Origin: Fremontodendron californicum
Taxonomy: Eukaryota > Streptophyta > Magnoliopsida > Malvales > Malvaceae
DNA length: 64,000 nucleotides
Direction: 5' to 3'
Assembly: GCA_030761205.1 (NCBI GenBank)
Contig: JAULJL010000024.1
Span: 15,179,122 to 15,243,121, forward strand
Shown here one piece after another: positions 44,760 through 57,640 of the stretch; position 1 is the first letter of the stretch, and every line of letters begins with the position of its first letter. The position numbers were made by a program, and so were the translations under genes. A model generated the notes under the pieces. It saw only the letters and a program-made list of their open reading frames with translations, was not told the DNA's origin and did no database searches.

Positions 44760-46080
44760 GGATCTTAACATGTCTTGTTCTTAGCTATGTTTAAAATTCT
44801 TGGTATCTCCTCCAGAAGCTTCGGCTATCACCACCAAAGACTTGCTCATTTTCCAAAAAATTAAAAACTCTGGATATCTTTATAGAGGTTTCGGCTATCA
44901 CTACCGAAGACTTTCTCACTGTTTAAAATTTGTAAATTTCTGGGTATCTCTTCCATAAGCTTCAGCTATCACCACCGAAGACTTTCTCACTGTTTAAAAT
45001 TTGTAAAATTCCGGGTATCTCCTCCAGAAACTTCAGCTATCACTACCAAAGACTTTCTCACTGTTTAAAATTTGTTAAAATTCTGGGTATCACTTCCAGG
45101 AGCTTCAGCTATCACCACCGAAGACTTTCTCACTGTTTAAAATTTGTAAAATTCTGGGGTATCTCCTCCAAAAACTTCAACTATCACTCCAGAAGCTTCA
45201 GGTATCACTACCAAAGACTTGTTCATTTTAAAAAAGTAAAATTCTGGACTCGGCAGGTTCAAAATAAAAGAAAGTACCTCGATGGTGGTCTCGGGGCTCG
45301 ATTCATTTGAAAAGCAGAACGAGTTCGAATTTAAAACAAAATATCTCGGCAGTGGTCTCGGGACGTGACTCCTTTGAGAAGCAGAACGAGTTCGATTATA
45401 CCTGAAAGCTTTGAGAGAGGATGCAAATGCTTCATGATGCAAATGAAAATGTCTTTAGTTGATGCAAATGCTTCTTGATGTAGATGTAAATGACTTAGAT
45501 TAATGCAAATGCTTCTTGATGCAAATGTAAATGACTTGATTTGATGGAATTTTTCTTGATGCAGATTCAAATGACTTAGACCGATGCAAATGCTTCTTGA
45601 TGTAGATGCAGATGTTGAATAAAATAATGGGTATCTCCTCCAGAAGCTTTGGCTATCACCACCAAGGACTTGCTCATTTTTAAAACTGTAAAACTCTGGA
45701 TAACTCCTCCAGAAGAAGATTTCTCATTTTTCAAAATTATAAAACACTGGATATTTCCACCAGAAGCTTCAGCTATCACCACCGAAGACTTGTTTACTTT
45801 TTTAAAAAATTAAAAAACTCTGGACATCTCCACAGAGGCTTCTGCTATCACTACCAAAGAGTTGTTCCCTTTTCAAAAAATTTTAAAACTCTGGATATCT
45901 CCACAGAGGCTTCGGCTATCACTACCAAAGACTTTCCCTTTTCAAAAAATTTAGAAACTCTGGATATCTCCACAGAGGCTTCGGCTATCACTACCAAAGA
46001 CTTTCCCTGTAAAACTCTGGATATCTCCACAGAGGCTTCGGCTATCACCACTAAAGACTTGATCATTTTTTTAAAAAATC
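44760..46080 (-). repeat. Tandem arrays of element B, about 68-72-bp units in two blocks
   Basis: Block 1 (about 44780-45240) and block 2 (about 45620-46070) share a unit with TATCTCCTCCAGAAGCTTCG, GCTATCACCACCGAAGACTT and a T/A-rich spacer. In block 2, CTCTGGATATCTCCACAGAG forms a short hairpin. The stretch between them (45270-45600) has two copies of the 71-bp monomer of element A and ATGCAAATGC words. Minus-strand frames such as 45851-46066 are repeat by-products. Confidence 0.86.
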
Positions 46081-46089
46081 ATGTTGAAA

Positions 46090-46560
46090 ATTATACCCAA
46101 AAGCTTTGAGAAGAGATGCAGTTGTACATGTCTTTAACAAGGTGCTCATGCTTCGTGGTGCAAATACGAATGGCTTGGATTGATGCAAATGCTTCATGAT
46201 GCAGATGCAGATATCTTTGATTGATGCAGATGCTTCTTGATACGGATACAAATGCTCTTAGATTGATGCAACTAATTCATGGAATGATGCAGATGCCCCG
46301 ACTAATCATGTTCCCGTAAGTGGTCTATGAATAGTGCAACTGCAGTTACCACACAATAATGAAAATGCAATGGTTCTAGAAATGATGCAATTGCTTGAGA
46401 TGATGCAAATGCGAATTTCATGAAGGATGTAAATATAAAGGTAAAATGCAGATGATTATGGAATAATGCCCATGCAAATACCCATGAATGATGCAAATGC
46501 TTGCTGATACTGTGTAGATGCAAAGCTCAATAAAAAGATGAGTGCTCATGAGTGATGCAA
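46090..46560 (-). repeat. ATGCAAATGC-rich repeats in the 3' region of B
   Basis: Counterpart of 16766-17135 of element A and 59530-59960 of element C: GATGCAAATGCTT, GATGCAGATGC and relatives. Confidence 0.72.
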
Positions 46561-48975
46561 ATGCCTCCTGATCATTCTTCTAAACTTTGGCTTAGCCTCT
46601 CAAATTCATTTTTCCTTTTCAAATCAGAGTATATCTTCAATTCATTTTGGCTATTCTCTTTGCCCTAACAATTTTCAAACTTTCATCAACAGAGGTCTGA
46701 AAAGGGTTCTATTTCTTCTTCTCATATCTGGAAGTCAAGACCTATCCTAGCAGCTCTATACCTTTAAGTTAGAAAAACCCTTGTCTCATGTCAACATCAA
46801 GAATGGGTGCTTCAAAAAATATCTTTATTTGTTTTCTCATTTTGAAATCTTCTAAACAAAAATATTAACCCCACAGTGTATGATGTACAAATCTTTTGAA
46901 GACTGATGATCACTGTTAGAAATTTCTCTATGTGTCAATCTGGTTTTTTCAACTGGGATTGGTAAGACTTGGTACGACAAAATTTTGGAAACTTATGTCC
47001 CTTCTAAGCTCACAAATGGAACAGGTTTTATAAATCATGAATTCATTGAGAACCCAAACAAATTCAACATTCTTTTAGTTTCCATATCAAGGTATTTTGA
47101 CAGGTATCAAGATTGGCAAGGATGTTTAAACCGAAAAGTTTAATTTTGAAGGAAAAAAGTCTCGGTTTTTTGAAGACAATCCTTCGAATGAGAGCTATCA
47201 ATTTGGGAGGTTCAAAAATTCCTAGATGTTCCTCGATGACCACTTCTTCAAGATGACCCTCTCTTTTGTGGTATTAGCACTATCAAAGATGACATCAAAA
47301 ATTTCTATTTCACTCTAGACCGTCTGTTTTGGGTTTTCACCCTAGAATCCCATTCTTTCCTTTTTTTTTTCTTTTTCTTTTTTTCATTGTTTTACCATGC
47401 ATTTGAGAATTCTAAATTCTTCCTTAGTGAAATGAGAATTCGATGAGATGGGATAAAATCTGAGGAAAAACCCTTCCAGTTGAATATTCATGCTTGATCA
47501 AAATGGGCTTTTAAAGTGCGTAATGTAGGCCATGGTTCAGAGTTCAGAAAAAAAGGATAAATAGGCCCAAAATATGTGTTTGAGGGTAATCAGATCAAGA
47601 ATCATTTCTTGAGAAGGATTCCCTTTGAAGTATTTGCCCCTTTTGGACTTTTCATTCCTTTTGACTTTGCTCTTTCTCTTCTTTGCTTTTGGCTTTCATT
47701 TGCCATACTTTTTCACATTTTTTTTTGTGTTTTTCTTTTGTTTTGTTCTTGGCTTCCATTTCGCCATCTTTTCCTTTTTCTTTACTTCGACAGAGTGAGC
47801 CCGAATTTATTCGGGGCTCAATTTGCTTTGTATCTATCTTTGAGTTAGGACTCATTTCTCAGTGATCCTTCCTCGCATTTGCCCCCCAGTGTAAAGGGTG
47901 ATCCTTGATTAGGGTTTAAACAAGAAAGAATTCTTTTGGCTCAAAAGGGGTGACTATGGATAATTCATTTTTGTGAAAGGGACATGAAATATGGTCATTT
48001 CTCATATCAAGCACAAATATTCTCATTGAATAGCAATCCCCAGGGGAAATAGATAATCAAAATTTCATTTTGCACTTCGGAATCATCTGAATTCTCATAT
48101 GTAGGATATCACAATTTTTCTTCCTTCTTTTTCTGTTTTTTCGTCGCATGCCCTAATGATTCATGCATTAATCCATCCTTATTCACCACGTATTAATCAT
48201 TTCCAGATATGATGCCCCAATTTGATCAACATTGGGAAATTGTATCCACGAGGAACATAGCAAGTCTACGTTTACACTGAAAAAGCTAAGTTTCAATTCT
48301 GAGTTCTTTGAAAAGCAAGGAAAATATGACCCAAAAATGAGTTTTCTCTGGGACATGGGATAATCTAGTTTAATCATTGTGCCCCAGGGTGTCAATCATG
48401 AAGTGATGTTTGGGCAATTAGTGTTTTGTGGCTGTTGGAAATGACATGAATGGTTTTGGCACAACCTTGACACACACCATATTACCAAGATCTAGATTCT
48501 TGAAAGAATGTCTCATTTGTTTGAATGTCAAGGAGTTCGAAAATTTTCAAAAAGTTCATTCCTTTGTCCATAGCCTAGACTAGGATCTACATTTTTTCTT
48601 ATTTCGCAATGACAATGGTTTATGAAGTTTAATTATTCATATTCCTTGAAGCATTAGGTCTTTCAAGTGGTCTTGATTCAAGGGATTTAGGCATAGGAAA
48701 GCCTTAAAGAGAGAAGGAAAGTGTTGAGTCATTTTTAACAATGATCATCAGTATTCTCGAGACTATCCCTTATTTCATGTGAAAACCCCTTATTATTGTT
48801 TACGACAAATTTTCATGAAGTTTCAATTTTTTGCAAATTCAAATTATTATTACAACATAAAGAACACAAAACATTCAAATTCAAAATTTATTTATTTCAT
48901 GTAGATGTCAACATGAGACAAGTGCTTTCATCATCACAATGTATCGAACTACGTGCATAAGAAACCGTAATATGA
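46561..48975 (-). other. Conserved non-coding 3' region of element B
   Basis: Reverse match, by shared blocks, to 14417-16765 of element A: for example CATATCAAGGTATTTTGACA, CATGGTTCAGAGTTCAG, the region near CCCCAGGGGAAATAGATAAT, and the start of the block just after gag. It contains the lysine-rich segment (47652-47855) and a hydrophobic antisense frame (47576-47848). Confidence 0.7.
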
Positions 48976-49994
48976 TTATGCACCATGTTTCTTATGACAC
49001 TTGGCTTTCCTATCTTCAAAACTTATCGAACCAGCCTTGATGAGATCCCTGACCTTGCACTTCAAAGCAAGGTAGTTCTCTGTTGAGTGACCTTGATTGC
49101 CAGAATGATAACCATAACACTGATTAGCATCATACCAGCTCGGATAAGGGGGCTTCAGAGGCTCTAATTGCATGGGCGTCATAAGGTGATTCTGGATAAG
49201 TTGAGGTAGTAGCTCACTGTATGTCACAGGAATCTGGTCAACCTGATTTCTTTTTCTCTTTTTATGCCCCCTTCGATTATTCCCAATGGTGTTAGATTGA
49301 TAGACAGATGTAAATTCTGGTGTGGTTGCAGGCATTGGTTGGTAAAGATAAGCAACTTGAGAGACATTGTTCAAGGTAGGGTAAAATGGCTGATACGAGG
49401 AGAATTAGGGAGGTGGGGCAAAGCCTTCCACGACTTGGGTATCTTCCTTTTTCTTTTCAGATACCCCATTTCTCTCGGTATTGGATGTTCTTTCTCCTTC
49501 AATTTTCCCATCCTTGATGGCATTCTCAATCATCTCCTTGAAATTACCATGTCCAAAAAATTCTTCGTGGTGTTGCTGACAAGTTTATCATAGTACGAGG
49601 CCTGCAGTGTATTCACAAAAAGGACAGTGGTTTCCTTTAAGTTAAAGGCTGTTGTACTTGGACGGCCAGGCTCATCCACCGCTACGCATATTCTTTGAAA
49701 CTCTCAGTAGCTCTTTTCTTCATATTTTGCAAGGTGAGACGGTCAGGCGCCATGTCGGTCATATGCTTGTACTGGTTTAGAAAAGCCCTAGCCAGATCAT
49801 TCCAAGAGCTAATCTGATACTTGCTCAACTGACTATACCACCTAATTGCAGACCCGTTGAGGCTATCCTGAGAGCAGTGAATCAAAAGCTTATCATTATC
49901 TACATGACTTGTCATCTTCCGGCAGAACATAGTGATGTGGGCTGACGGATTGGTCATCCCATCATATTTCACAAAGTCAGGGATCTTGAACTTA
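48976..49994 (-). pseudogene. gag pseudogene of element B, N-terminus missing
   Basis: Starts inside the gag core at 49994 (KIPDFVKYDGMTNPSAHITM) and reads SAIRWYSQLSKYQISSWNDL, ARAFLNQYKHMTDMAP and ESFKEYA (49972-49682). After a frame change come the middle part and VTYSELLPQLIQNHLMTPMQ. The zinc-finger-like YHSGNQGHSTEN follows, where the last Cys is Tyr and the first Cys position is also Tyr, with a Cys one residue earlier. It ends SISFEDRKAKCHKKHGA at 48976. It is closely related to element A's gag but has better preserved middle frames. At 49994 it joins a purine-rich run and then LTR H, probably a deletion or insertion joint. Confidence 0.86.
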
Positions 49995-50585
49995 GGAAAA
50001 AAAAAAGAGAAAAAAAAAAGAGAGAAGGAGGGAGGAGGAAGGAGAATTTAGAGAGCTTGATTTGGAAAGCAATTGCTAGATAGCTATTCCCTCTCTTCTT
50101 CTTCAATTATTTTCTTTGATATCATGTTCTTTTCCTTCTCTTGTTTCCATATGATTTGTTAACTTTTTGTTGAATAAAAGGTTTTCAAAAATAAATTTTA
50201 AAGGTTTTCTCTCCTTTATTCTTTATTCTTTACAAAATAACCAAGTTGACAAAATTTTTTACACACTTTTTGCCTTAGCCGAAACCTATGGGAGTTTTTT
50301 ATGCTTGTTCTTGCTTGATTATTCTTGCTTGTTTGTTTGTTCATATTTTTAACTCATGATTGATTCATTGTTATATGTTTGTTGGTTGTAAAATCATGTA
50401 TTTCATGCCATCTTCAACTAGGTTTTTGGCTAAGATCAACCAATGATCTCTAGCCAAAAATCCCTTGTCTATCTAGTTGAAAGAGTGATAGTTTAAATTG
50501 GACATTCTGACTTTGAGATTTTTTTTCACTACACAGTTTTTGTCAAAATAAAATGATTTTTTTTACCACATGTATTAGACCTTTA

Positions 50586-51824
50586 CAGCATGTTTGCTTC
50601 GCATGAATGGCTATTCAATTAATGGATTATTCCAAGCGAACAATCATTCGTTAATTTGGTTGAAAGTCGTACGCTGAATCGTTCATTCGTTGGAATGCTC
50701 TATTACGGAAGGGGCCTGCATAGCCATTCAGGGCCTCCCCCTCTGAATGGCTATTCAACGCCTTTTCGTAATAGCTTTTATTTATTTTTTGACAAATTTG
50801 TCCATAACATTTGCACCTCCACTCGATCACTTTGCGCTCAACAAAGACTGAGAAGAGTTCAACAAAAAAAAAATACCAATTTCTTTCACGTTTCTCGTAA
50901 GTTTTTCTTTTTCTCGCTCTAAAAATATTTCTAAATTATAGGGATTTCCCCAATTATTTTCATATTTTCCATTTTCAAATCTTGTAAAAAATTATTTGCA
51001 AGAATAAACGCCAGTTTTTACTTTTTAGGCGGTTGACTAACTGAGAATGTGTTGGATTTTAATTGGAGGAAATTGCTTGAAGTCTACTTGAATTTCTGGT
51101 TCTCTTACTCTTCGTCTTGATCTGCGAAGCGACTTCGCTTTTTCACCGATTTTCGATTGGAGGAAATTCCTTGAAATTGGGTTGAAGGCAACAATTTTTT
51201 GAGTTTCTGGGTTTTTGATTGAATTTTAGAGAGAGAAGATGAACTGTAGAGAGAGAGTGATAGGTTTTAGAGAGATATGGAGAGGTTCGAGAGAGAGGGC
51301 GAGAGAAAAAATGAGGAAATTGTTTTTTGGTTATTTATATAATTACAAAAAATATATATTTTTTTAAATATAAAATATTATTATTAAAACTTTTTATATT
51401 AGATTTTATATATAATATGTAACAAAAATATTTTAAAATATTATATTAATATTACTTTGAAATATAATTTATATATTATTTTAAATATAAAATTTATAAA
51501 TATATTTTTTAATAATATTTGTAATATAATATTTTAAAATATTAATCTAAAATATATTACTAATATTTTATTATAAATCACAAAATAATTTAAGTTTTAT
51601 AAATAAAATATTTATTATTTAATTTAAGGGTAAAATAGATATTTTATTCTTATTCCTTATCTATTCCTTAATATCAATTTAACCAACCAAACAAAATAAT
51701 AATATTCCTCGTTTGTTCCATTCAACCAACCAAATTTATTCCCCCTCTATTCCATTCTCCTTCTATTCTATTCCCTTTATATTCCATTCCTCATCTATTC
51801 TATTCCAGCGAACCAAACGTGTCG
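50586..51824. mobile_element. Non-autonomous PIF/Harbinger-like DNA element, 1,239 bp
   Basis: Flanked by TTA on both sides (50583-50585 and 51825-51827). Terminal inverted repeats: CAGCATGTTTGCTTCGCATG at the left and, complemented, CGACACGTTTGGTTCGCTGG at the right, about 25 bases with several mismatches. A 3-bp TTA/TAA duplication and CATGTTTGG-like ends fit PIF/Harbinger. The inside has a sub-terminal GAATGGCTATTCAA-type region, a pyrimidine-rich and GAGAGA-rich middle and a very AT-rich end. No transposase seen. Interrupted LTR sequence resumes on both sides. Confidence 0.8.
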
Positions 51825-52749
51825 TTAGAGGATGCCCTGTTATTTTTTCCAAGATTTTTAGATTTTTTTACCAAGGTTGGAAACATGGTTTTCGATAAAA
51901 TAGTTTTTAGCTCACTGTTCTGACTTTGGTGAAAATTCGGTCAAGGCATCCTTGGTCCAAAATTTAAGCTGATTTTTTCCCATGGAGACTAATTGTTCCA
52001 GAATTTTTTGAATTTCTTATGGAGGGTAAAAAATAGTTTTTCAAAACTGATTTTGGGAGTCATAATTGTTTTTTAAAAAGCTAATAATTTTCTGTTTTTA
52101 TTTGTATACAAAGAGGGGGCTGATTTGGGTCATTAGCTACTGTCTTAGGTTGATTTCCATGTCATTTCAAGGATAAAAATCGTTTTTGCAAAAATCAGGT
52201 CAACCCGGGTTTCAAAAATATAGGGAACCTAGAGCCTTTTTTAAAGGGTATTCGGCCATGAGGCCTTTTTCATCCCAAAAATTCCAATTTTTAAATCCGA
52301 GCCCAAAGTCTTTCGGTTTTGAAAATCCAATTTAAGTTTCTTTCAAAGGTATTCGAATACCTTTCTAGGTATACGGATGTCCTTACTTCAAGAGAGAAAT
52401 ACACCTTCATGCATAGCATGTTTTAAAATGTTTTTCATTTTAATTTGACATAAAACGTATGTTTCGGTTTCCTAAACATTTGGCGAGTATTAGTTCCTAA
52501 TTTTTGCCTGGTTGTCGGGGAGGTTAGGAAATTGTTCAACGCACGTGTTTACGGAATCGAAAGATATTGGATTTTGTTTTATTCGAAATCATATAAATGT
52601 CATAAGAAAGAATTATTTTCCAAGCTTTACTGGGTTTGCCGGAGAGTGTGGTAATATTTTTCGATATATGTTATTTGTATGATTCCTCACATGAAAGTTC
52701 TATGTCTATGAATATTCCATGTTGATGTCATTTATATTCATGTTGCCAT

Positions 52750-53210
52750 AATTAGATTTTGACATGCCAAGCATGTCATGTCATTCATTCATACGCCATA
52801 TCATTTAGATTATGCCATGTCTTTCATTCATATGCCATGTCATTCATTCACATGCCATGCCATCTAGATTATGCCATGTCATTCACGTGCCATGTCATTT
52901 ATATGCCATGTCAATTATTCATGTGCCATGTCATTCATTCATGAGCTATGTCATTCATATACCATGTCATTCATTCATGATCCATGTCATTCATATGCCA
53001 TGCCATTCATTCACATGCAATGTCATTCATAGGCCATGTCATTCATTCACATGCCATGCCATCTAGATTATGCCATGTCATTCATTCATATGCCATGTCA
53101 TTTGTATGCCATGTCATCTAGATTGTGCCATGTTATCTAGATTGTGCCATGTCATTCATTCACACGCCATGTCATCTAGATTATGTCATGTCGTTCATTC
53201 ATGTGCCATG
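52750..53210 (+). repeat. CATG-rich tandem repeat in LTR H
   Basis: Irregular copies of TGCCATGTCATTCATTCA and TGCCATGTCATCTAGATTA, about 18-35 bases per unit. It occupies the place of the AT-rich tandem region of the other LTRs. The short Cys/His-rich frames (52759-53318) are by-products. Confidence 0.85.
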
Positions 53211-53899
53211 TGTCGCAACCTAAAAAATAACGAGTCTCATCGCAAGACTTTATTATTCGTTAAGCGTGACATTAAAAAAAATCGAGGAAAAGTCAACTTA
53301 ATTCCTCTAAAAAAATGAAGGTTTTGAAAATGACCTTAACAAAGACATGGAGTCGCCACCAATCTTTTTTAGCTAGGTGTGATCTGCCACCTATTAAAAC
53401 CAGTTTTATAAAATATTTTAAAAATTAATTAAAACAATTTAAAAACCAAATTCAAGTCTGCGTTTTAAAACCAGAGAAATCAAAGAAACGGGTTCGGGAG
53501 TCGGTTACGTGCGGGGAAGGATTAGCACCCCCACAACGCCCGTATAAATCGGTACCTTATTAATCGTGTGTTATCTCAAGTCTCGGTAAAAAATCGGTTT
53601 TAAATTTAGTATTTCAAGTTAATTCCCAATTTAAAGAAAAACAATTCCATTTTTAATTGAAAATGATCCGAAATTTATAAATTCAAAATTTTCCTATATT
53701 CCCCAACAAACGTGGCAAAATATAGAAATTTTTATTAATTTTGAAAAATTTTCCGGATCATTCTCCTTTTAAAGAAGATATTCCGTTATTAATAATAATT
53801 GATGATATCCTCCCCAGCAAACCCAGCAGAGAACTCATGAATTATTTTAACTCGGGATTATCTTTATTTTATTGAAAATCATTACCTTTTTGAAAACAT

Positions 53900-54330
53900 T
53901 TAAAAGAAATGAATATGTATATGCATGACATAAATAAAATGACATAGCAAAGTTTAAATAATATAATGCAATCCAACTGACATGACATGATTTGAATGCC
54001 TTAGCATATTCTAAATGAAATGAAATATCCTAAGTTATATGATATATTCTAAATGAAATTAAATGACCTATGTAACATAATACATTCTATATGAAATGCA
54101 ATATCCTAAGTCATATGATATAATCTAAATGAAATAAAATATTCTAGGTGACATAATATATCCTAAATGAAATGAAATGACCTAGGTAATATAATATATT
54201 CTACATGAAATGCAATAATTTAAATGACATGAAAAATATGAATGATATGGCATATAATTTAAATGACATGGAATAAAATAATGCTATCATATAATATGCA
54301 TGAAAATAAAAATAATAATGCATGAACATA
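53900..54330 (-). repeat. AT-rich tandem region in the LTR of C
   Basis: CTAAATGAAATGAAATATCC with TAAGTTATATGATATATT units; reverse of 11080-11620. Confidence 0.76.
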
Positions 54331-55499
54331 GTATATGCTAAATAAAAATAACTAAATAAAAACATGGGATATCATGAAATATTCAAAACCATATAATAAA
54401 CCATATAACATAAAAAAAAATATAAATCAAAATAATAACAATATCATAGAAATTATTATAGTAAGAATCACATATTATATAAAATGCATGAATATGAAAA
54501 ATGCAATGCATGAAATGTATTTTTTCCATTAATTAAGGAAATCCGTATATCTAAAAAGATATCCGGCTACCTTAGGAAAATATGCCAAATTAAATATTCT
54601 AAAACCAAAATACTTTGTGATTGTTTGAAAACAATTTTGAAAAGCTTGAATTAAAAATAAAAACTGGGCTAAATCTTTTTTTTTAAATGGCTCTAATTTC
54701 CTAAGTTTAAAAATCCCGGCCTTGACCACCCTTAACCCGAGAATTAAAAATCATTTTTAGAGTTTAAAAAGGCTTAGAAACTACCCTAAGTCAGTAGCTA
54801 ACCCTCCTAATCAGCCCACTCTAAGTAACTTAACCAAAACAGAAAAATGATTTTTCTTTAAATTCAATTCTGACTCCACTGTTCAGTTTTAAGCCGCGAT
54901 TTTTTACCCTATTTTTAAAAATTCAACAAATTCTGAAACAATTATTGAAGACTCAGGACATGTAAAACTACACGGGAAAAAATCGGCTTAATTTTTTGAT
55001 TAAAGATGAATTTTCAGAAAAATCGAAAATGTACGAGTACTAGTGAAAAAACTGTTTTGTCAAAACACATTTTTGCCTTTGATAAAATCATTTAAAAATC
55101 AAAGTAAAAATATTTAAGACTCATAAAATGACTCACAAATAGTAGCTAAGACTTTTTGAAAGTTAGATAAAAATTGGCTAAGTAAAAAAAATCACAAAGG
55201 TAGAATAATCAAATTGACAAAACTTAATTTTCCACAAGTGTGCTCAAGAGAACATGACTTTGAACCATTAATTGGCTTAAGTCATTATTCAAGTGGCATG
55301 AACATGAAATGCATGAAAAAATTACAGCAAACATAGTGCATGAAATGTATGAGTTTAAACCTAAATGTCATGAAAAAAGCATGGCATCTATATAGTGACC
55401 TAGACCTAAATGAACTTGGATGGCATTTAATGCAACCTAGACCTAAAATGCATGAACATGCATGGCACATAAACCTAACTTAATAACTAAAATATGCAT

Positions 55500-55920
55500 G
55501 GCATTTTCACAAACACAAGGCATGCTTAAACCAAAAACTCAAACGAATATCATGCAAATGCTAACCTATCAACTAACATAGCAAGAATGCACATACAATG
55601 CAAAAATTCAAGGAGTGGCCGAATAGCCTATGTAACTAGCAAACATGGAATTTTCACAAACACTTGGTACACTAACATGCAAAACTAAATCAAATGTCAT
55701 GCAAATGCAAAAACCTACCAACTAACATGGCAAAAATGCAACACACAATGCAAAACACATGGAGTAGCCAAATGGCCTCAAGCTCCAACAAGCATGGCAT
55801 TTTTACAAACACTTGATATACTAACATGCTCAACTAAAATATAACATTCAAAACATGCAAACACAAAGTAGAAATACTAAAACCAAACAAGCATTTTCAC
55901 AAACACTTGATATACTAAAT
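55500..55920 (-). repeat. 148-bp tandem repeat, three units, in the LTR of C
   Basis: Reverse of 9501-9945: ATTTTCACAAACACTTGGTA, ATGCAAATGCAAAAACCTAC, GGAGTAGCCAAATGGCCTCA. Confidence 0.78.
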
Positions 55921-56899
55921 CTAAAACACCAACAAATTTAAACATTATGAAAACAGAAAATTAAAAATGAAAAAACATGATATTTAAAACATAAATGGCA
56001 ACAAACAAAGCAACCAAATTAAAATATAACTCAAGTATATGAAGTAGAACAACACTTAAAGCATCAAGATCAAAGAAAATAACATAAACAACATGATAAA
56101 ATAAACAAAATAGCAACTTAAATAAAGAATGTAGGCCATTCGGCCATGGTGAGAAATTGTAAAAAAAAAAAATTGTAAAAAAAATATATTTAAGAAAGAG
56201 ATGAAGGAAGAACTTAAGAAGAACAATAAAAAAACATTTATTTAAAAAGGAAACTCACCAAATAGTAATCAAAATAGCAAAAACAAGAATGGAAAATCAA
56301 GAAAGTGCAAGAGTTGGTGCTCAAGAGCAACCTCAAAAAGCTATATTTCAAGCTTTATCTCTTCAAACTTTCCTTTCTTTTCTAAACTTTTTCTTTTTGC
56401 TTCCAACCAAAGAGAGAAAAACCAAGAAAAACTAAGAGAAATCGGCAAAATGAAAGTGTTAAAATTAAATTTCTGAACCCCCTTTTGAGTGCTAGCCGAA
56501 TACCCCTTAAAACATGCAAGGATGTTGTCATTTTTTTGTAACCAATTTTCCATCAAATGGCTAATAATTCAAGGTGAAAAAAATCATGAAATTACCACCT
56601 TTAGATTAGCATATCAGCTATCCCAAATTACAGCTGTTCAGGAATAATGTTGACATCTCTCTTGGCCTATGTGGCTTAATCACCATGGCTTGATCAAATA
56701 GAATCTCTAACTAACTCTTAATTCTTGGCCATTTGATTGAAAAATCAGAAGCTTCCTCCTTCCTTTGGGCCTTGGCAGGACAGCACTTCTCTTTTCCAGC
56801 CCAACTCTGATTTTTTGAAAGGCCCAAAGTAGCCCTTTTTCGGTTGCTTGAGTGAAATGACCGTTTTGCCCCCCGGATGCAAAAAAATATCAAACGGAC

Positions 56900-57640
56900 T
56901 CCAAATTCAATTTTTATTTTATTAATACTTCCAAAATAATAAAATATTGAATTCTAGACGTTTTCAAAATTATCCGAGTCCTTTTACTATTTATTTGGAT
57001 TTTTTCTTCCAAAAATACCCTTTTATGCCCCCACATTTTACCATTTTTTAAACGAGCTCCAAATCAATATTTTTCTTCACCAATCTCTTCCAAATAATTT
57101 AAAAGTGTGATCTGGAAGTTTTCATAATTTTTGGAGCTCATTTGGTATTTTTTCAGGATTTATCGGCTTGAATTATTGCATAGGAGGCTCGGGATTTGGC
57201 CATTTTGCAAACGAACTCCGAATCAAGATTTTATTTGGCCAATATCTTCCAAATAATTTAAAAATGAGATTTGCAAAATTTCAGAATTTTTGGAGTCCAT
57301 TTGCTATTTTTTCGGGATTTATCTTCTTGAATTATTGCATAGGAGGCCCGGGATTTGGCCATTTTGCAAACGAACTCCGAATCAAGATTTTCTTTCGCCA
57401 ATATCCTCCAAATAATTTAAAAATGAGATTTTCAAAATTTCAGAAGATTTGGAGTTCATTTTCTATTTTTTCGAGATTTTCCTTTTCGAATTACTACATA
57501 AGAAGCCCGGATTTGGCCATTTTGCAAACGAACTCCGAATAAAGATTTTCTTTTGCCAATCTCTTTAAAATGGTTTAAGAATTATATTTGCAAATTTTTA
57601 GAATTTTCGGAGTCCATTTGCTATTTTTCCCAAAATTTCC
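56900..57640 (-). repeat. 159-bp tandem repeat in the LTR of C
   Basis: About five units: CCATTTTGCAAACGAACTCC, GAATCAAGATTTTATTTGGC, TTCGGGATTTATCTTCTTGA. Reverse of 7803-8460. Confidence 0.8.

Larger units (their letters stand above)
39803..49994 (-). mobile_element. Element B: gag-only Tat-type retrotransposon, truncated
   Basis: Minus-strand copy: 3' LTR 39803-44452, polypurine tract 44453-44469, non-coding 3' region with two tandem arrays, and a partial gag (48976-49994). There is no pol between gag and the 3' region, as in element A. Its 5' end, from the first third of gag on, is lost at 49994. It is nested in the 5' LTR of element E. Confidence 0.87.
49995..53210 (+). mobile_element. 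LTR fragment H (first part of LTR H/F), divergent Tat type
   Basis: Plus-strand LTR body, truncated at its start. Landmarks match the solo LTR in order: TTCATGCCATC with an AACCAATGATCTCTAGCC variant of the AGGCCAATTAATG block (50400-50460); AAATTTAAGCTGATTTTTTCCC (51958-51980); GGTATACGGATGTCCTTACTT (52368-52388); then a CATG-rich tract. It is clearly more divergent than the other LTRs. It is split by a Harbinger-like element (50586-51824) and stops at 53210 where element C begins. Its tail seems to be the piece at 61547-62174. Confidence 0.72.

Noticed and set aside
45851..46066. Minus-strand repeat protein (KSLVVIAEASVEISRV pattern)
   Set aside because: Produced by the tandem array of element B, which has no start context and no conservation outside the array.
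52750..53210. CRISPR-like array
   Set aside because: Units are irregular and have no constant repeat with unique spacers; the context is a plant LTR. It is a degenerate CATG repeat.
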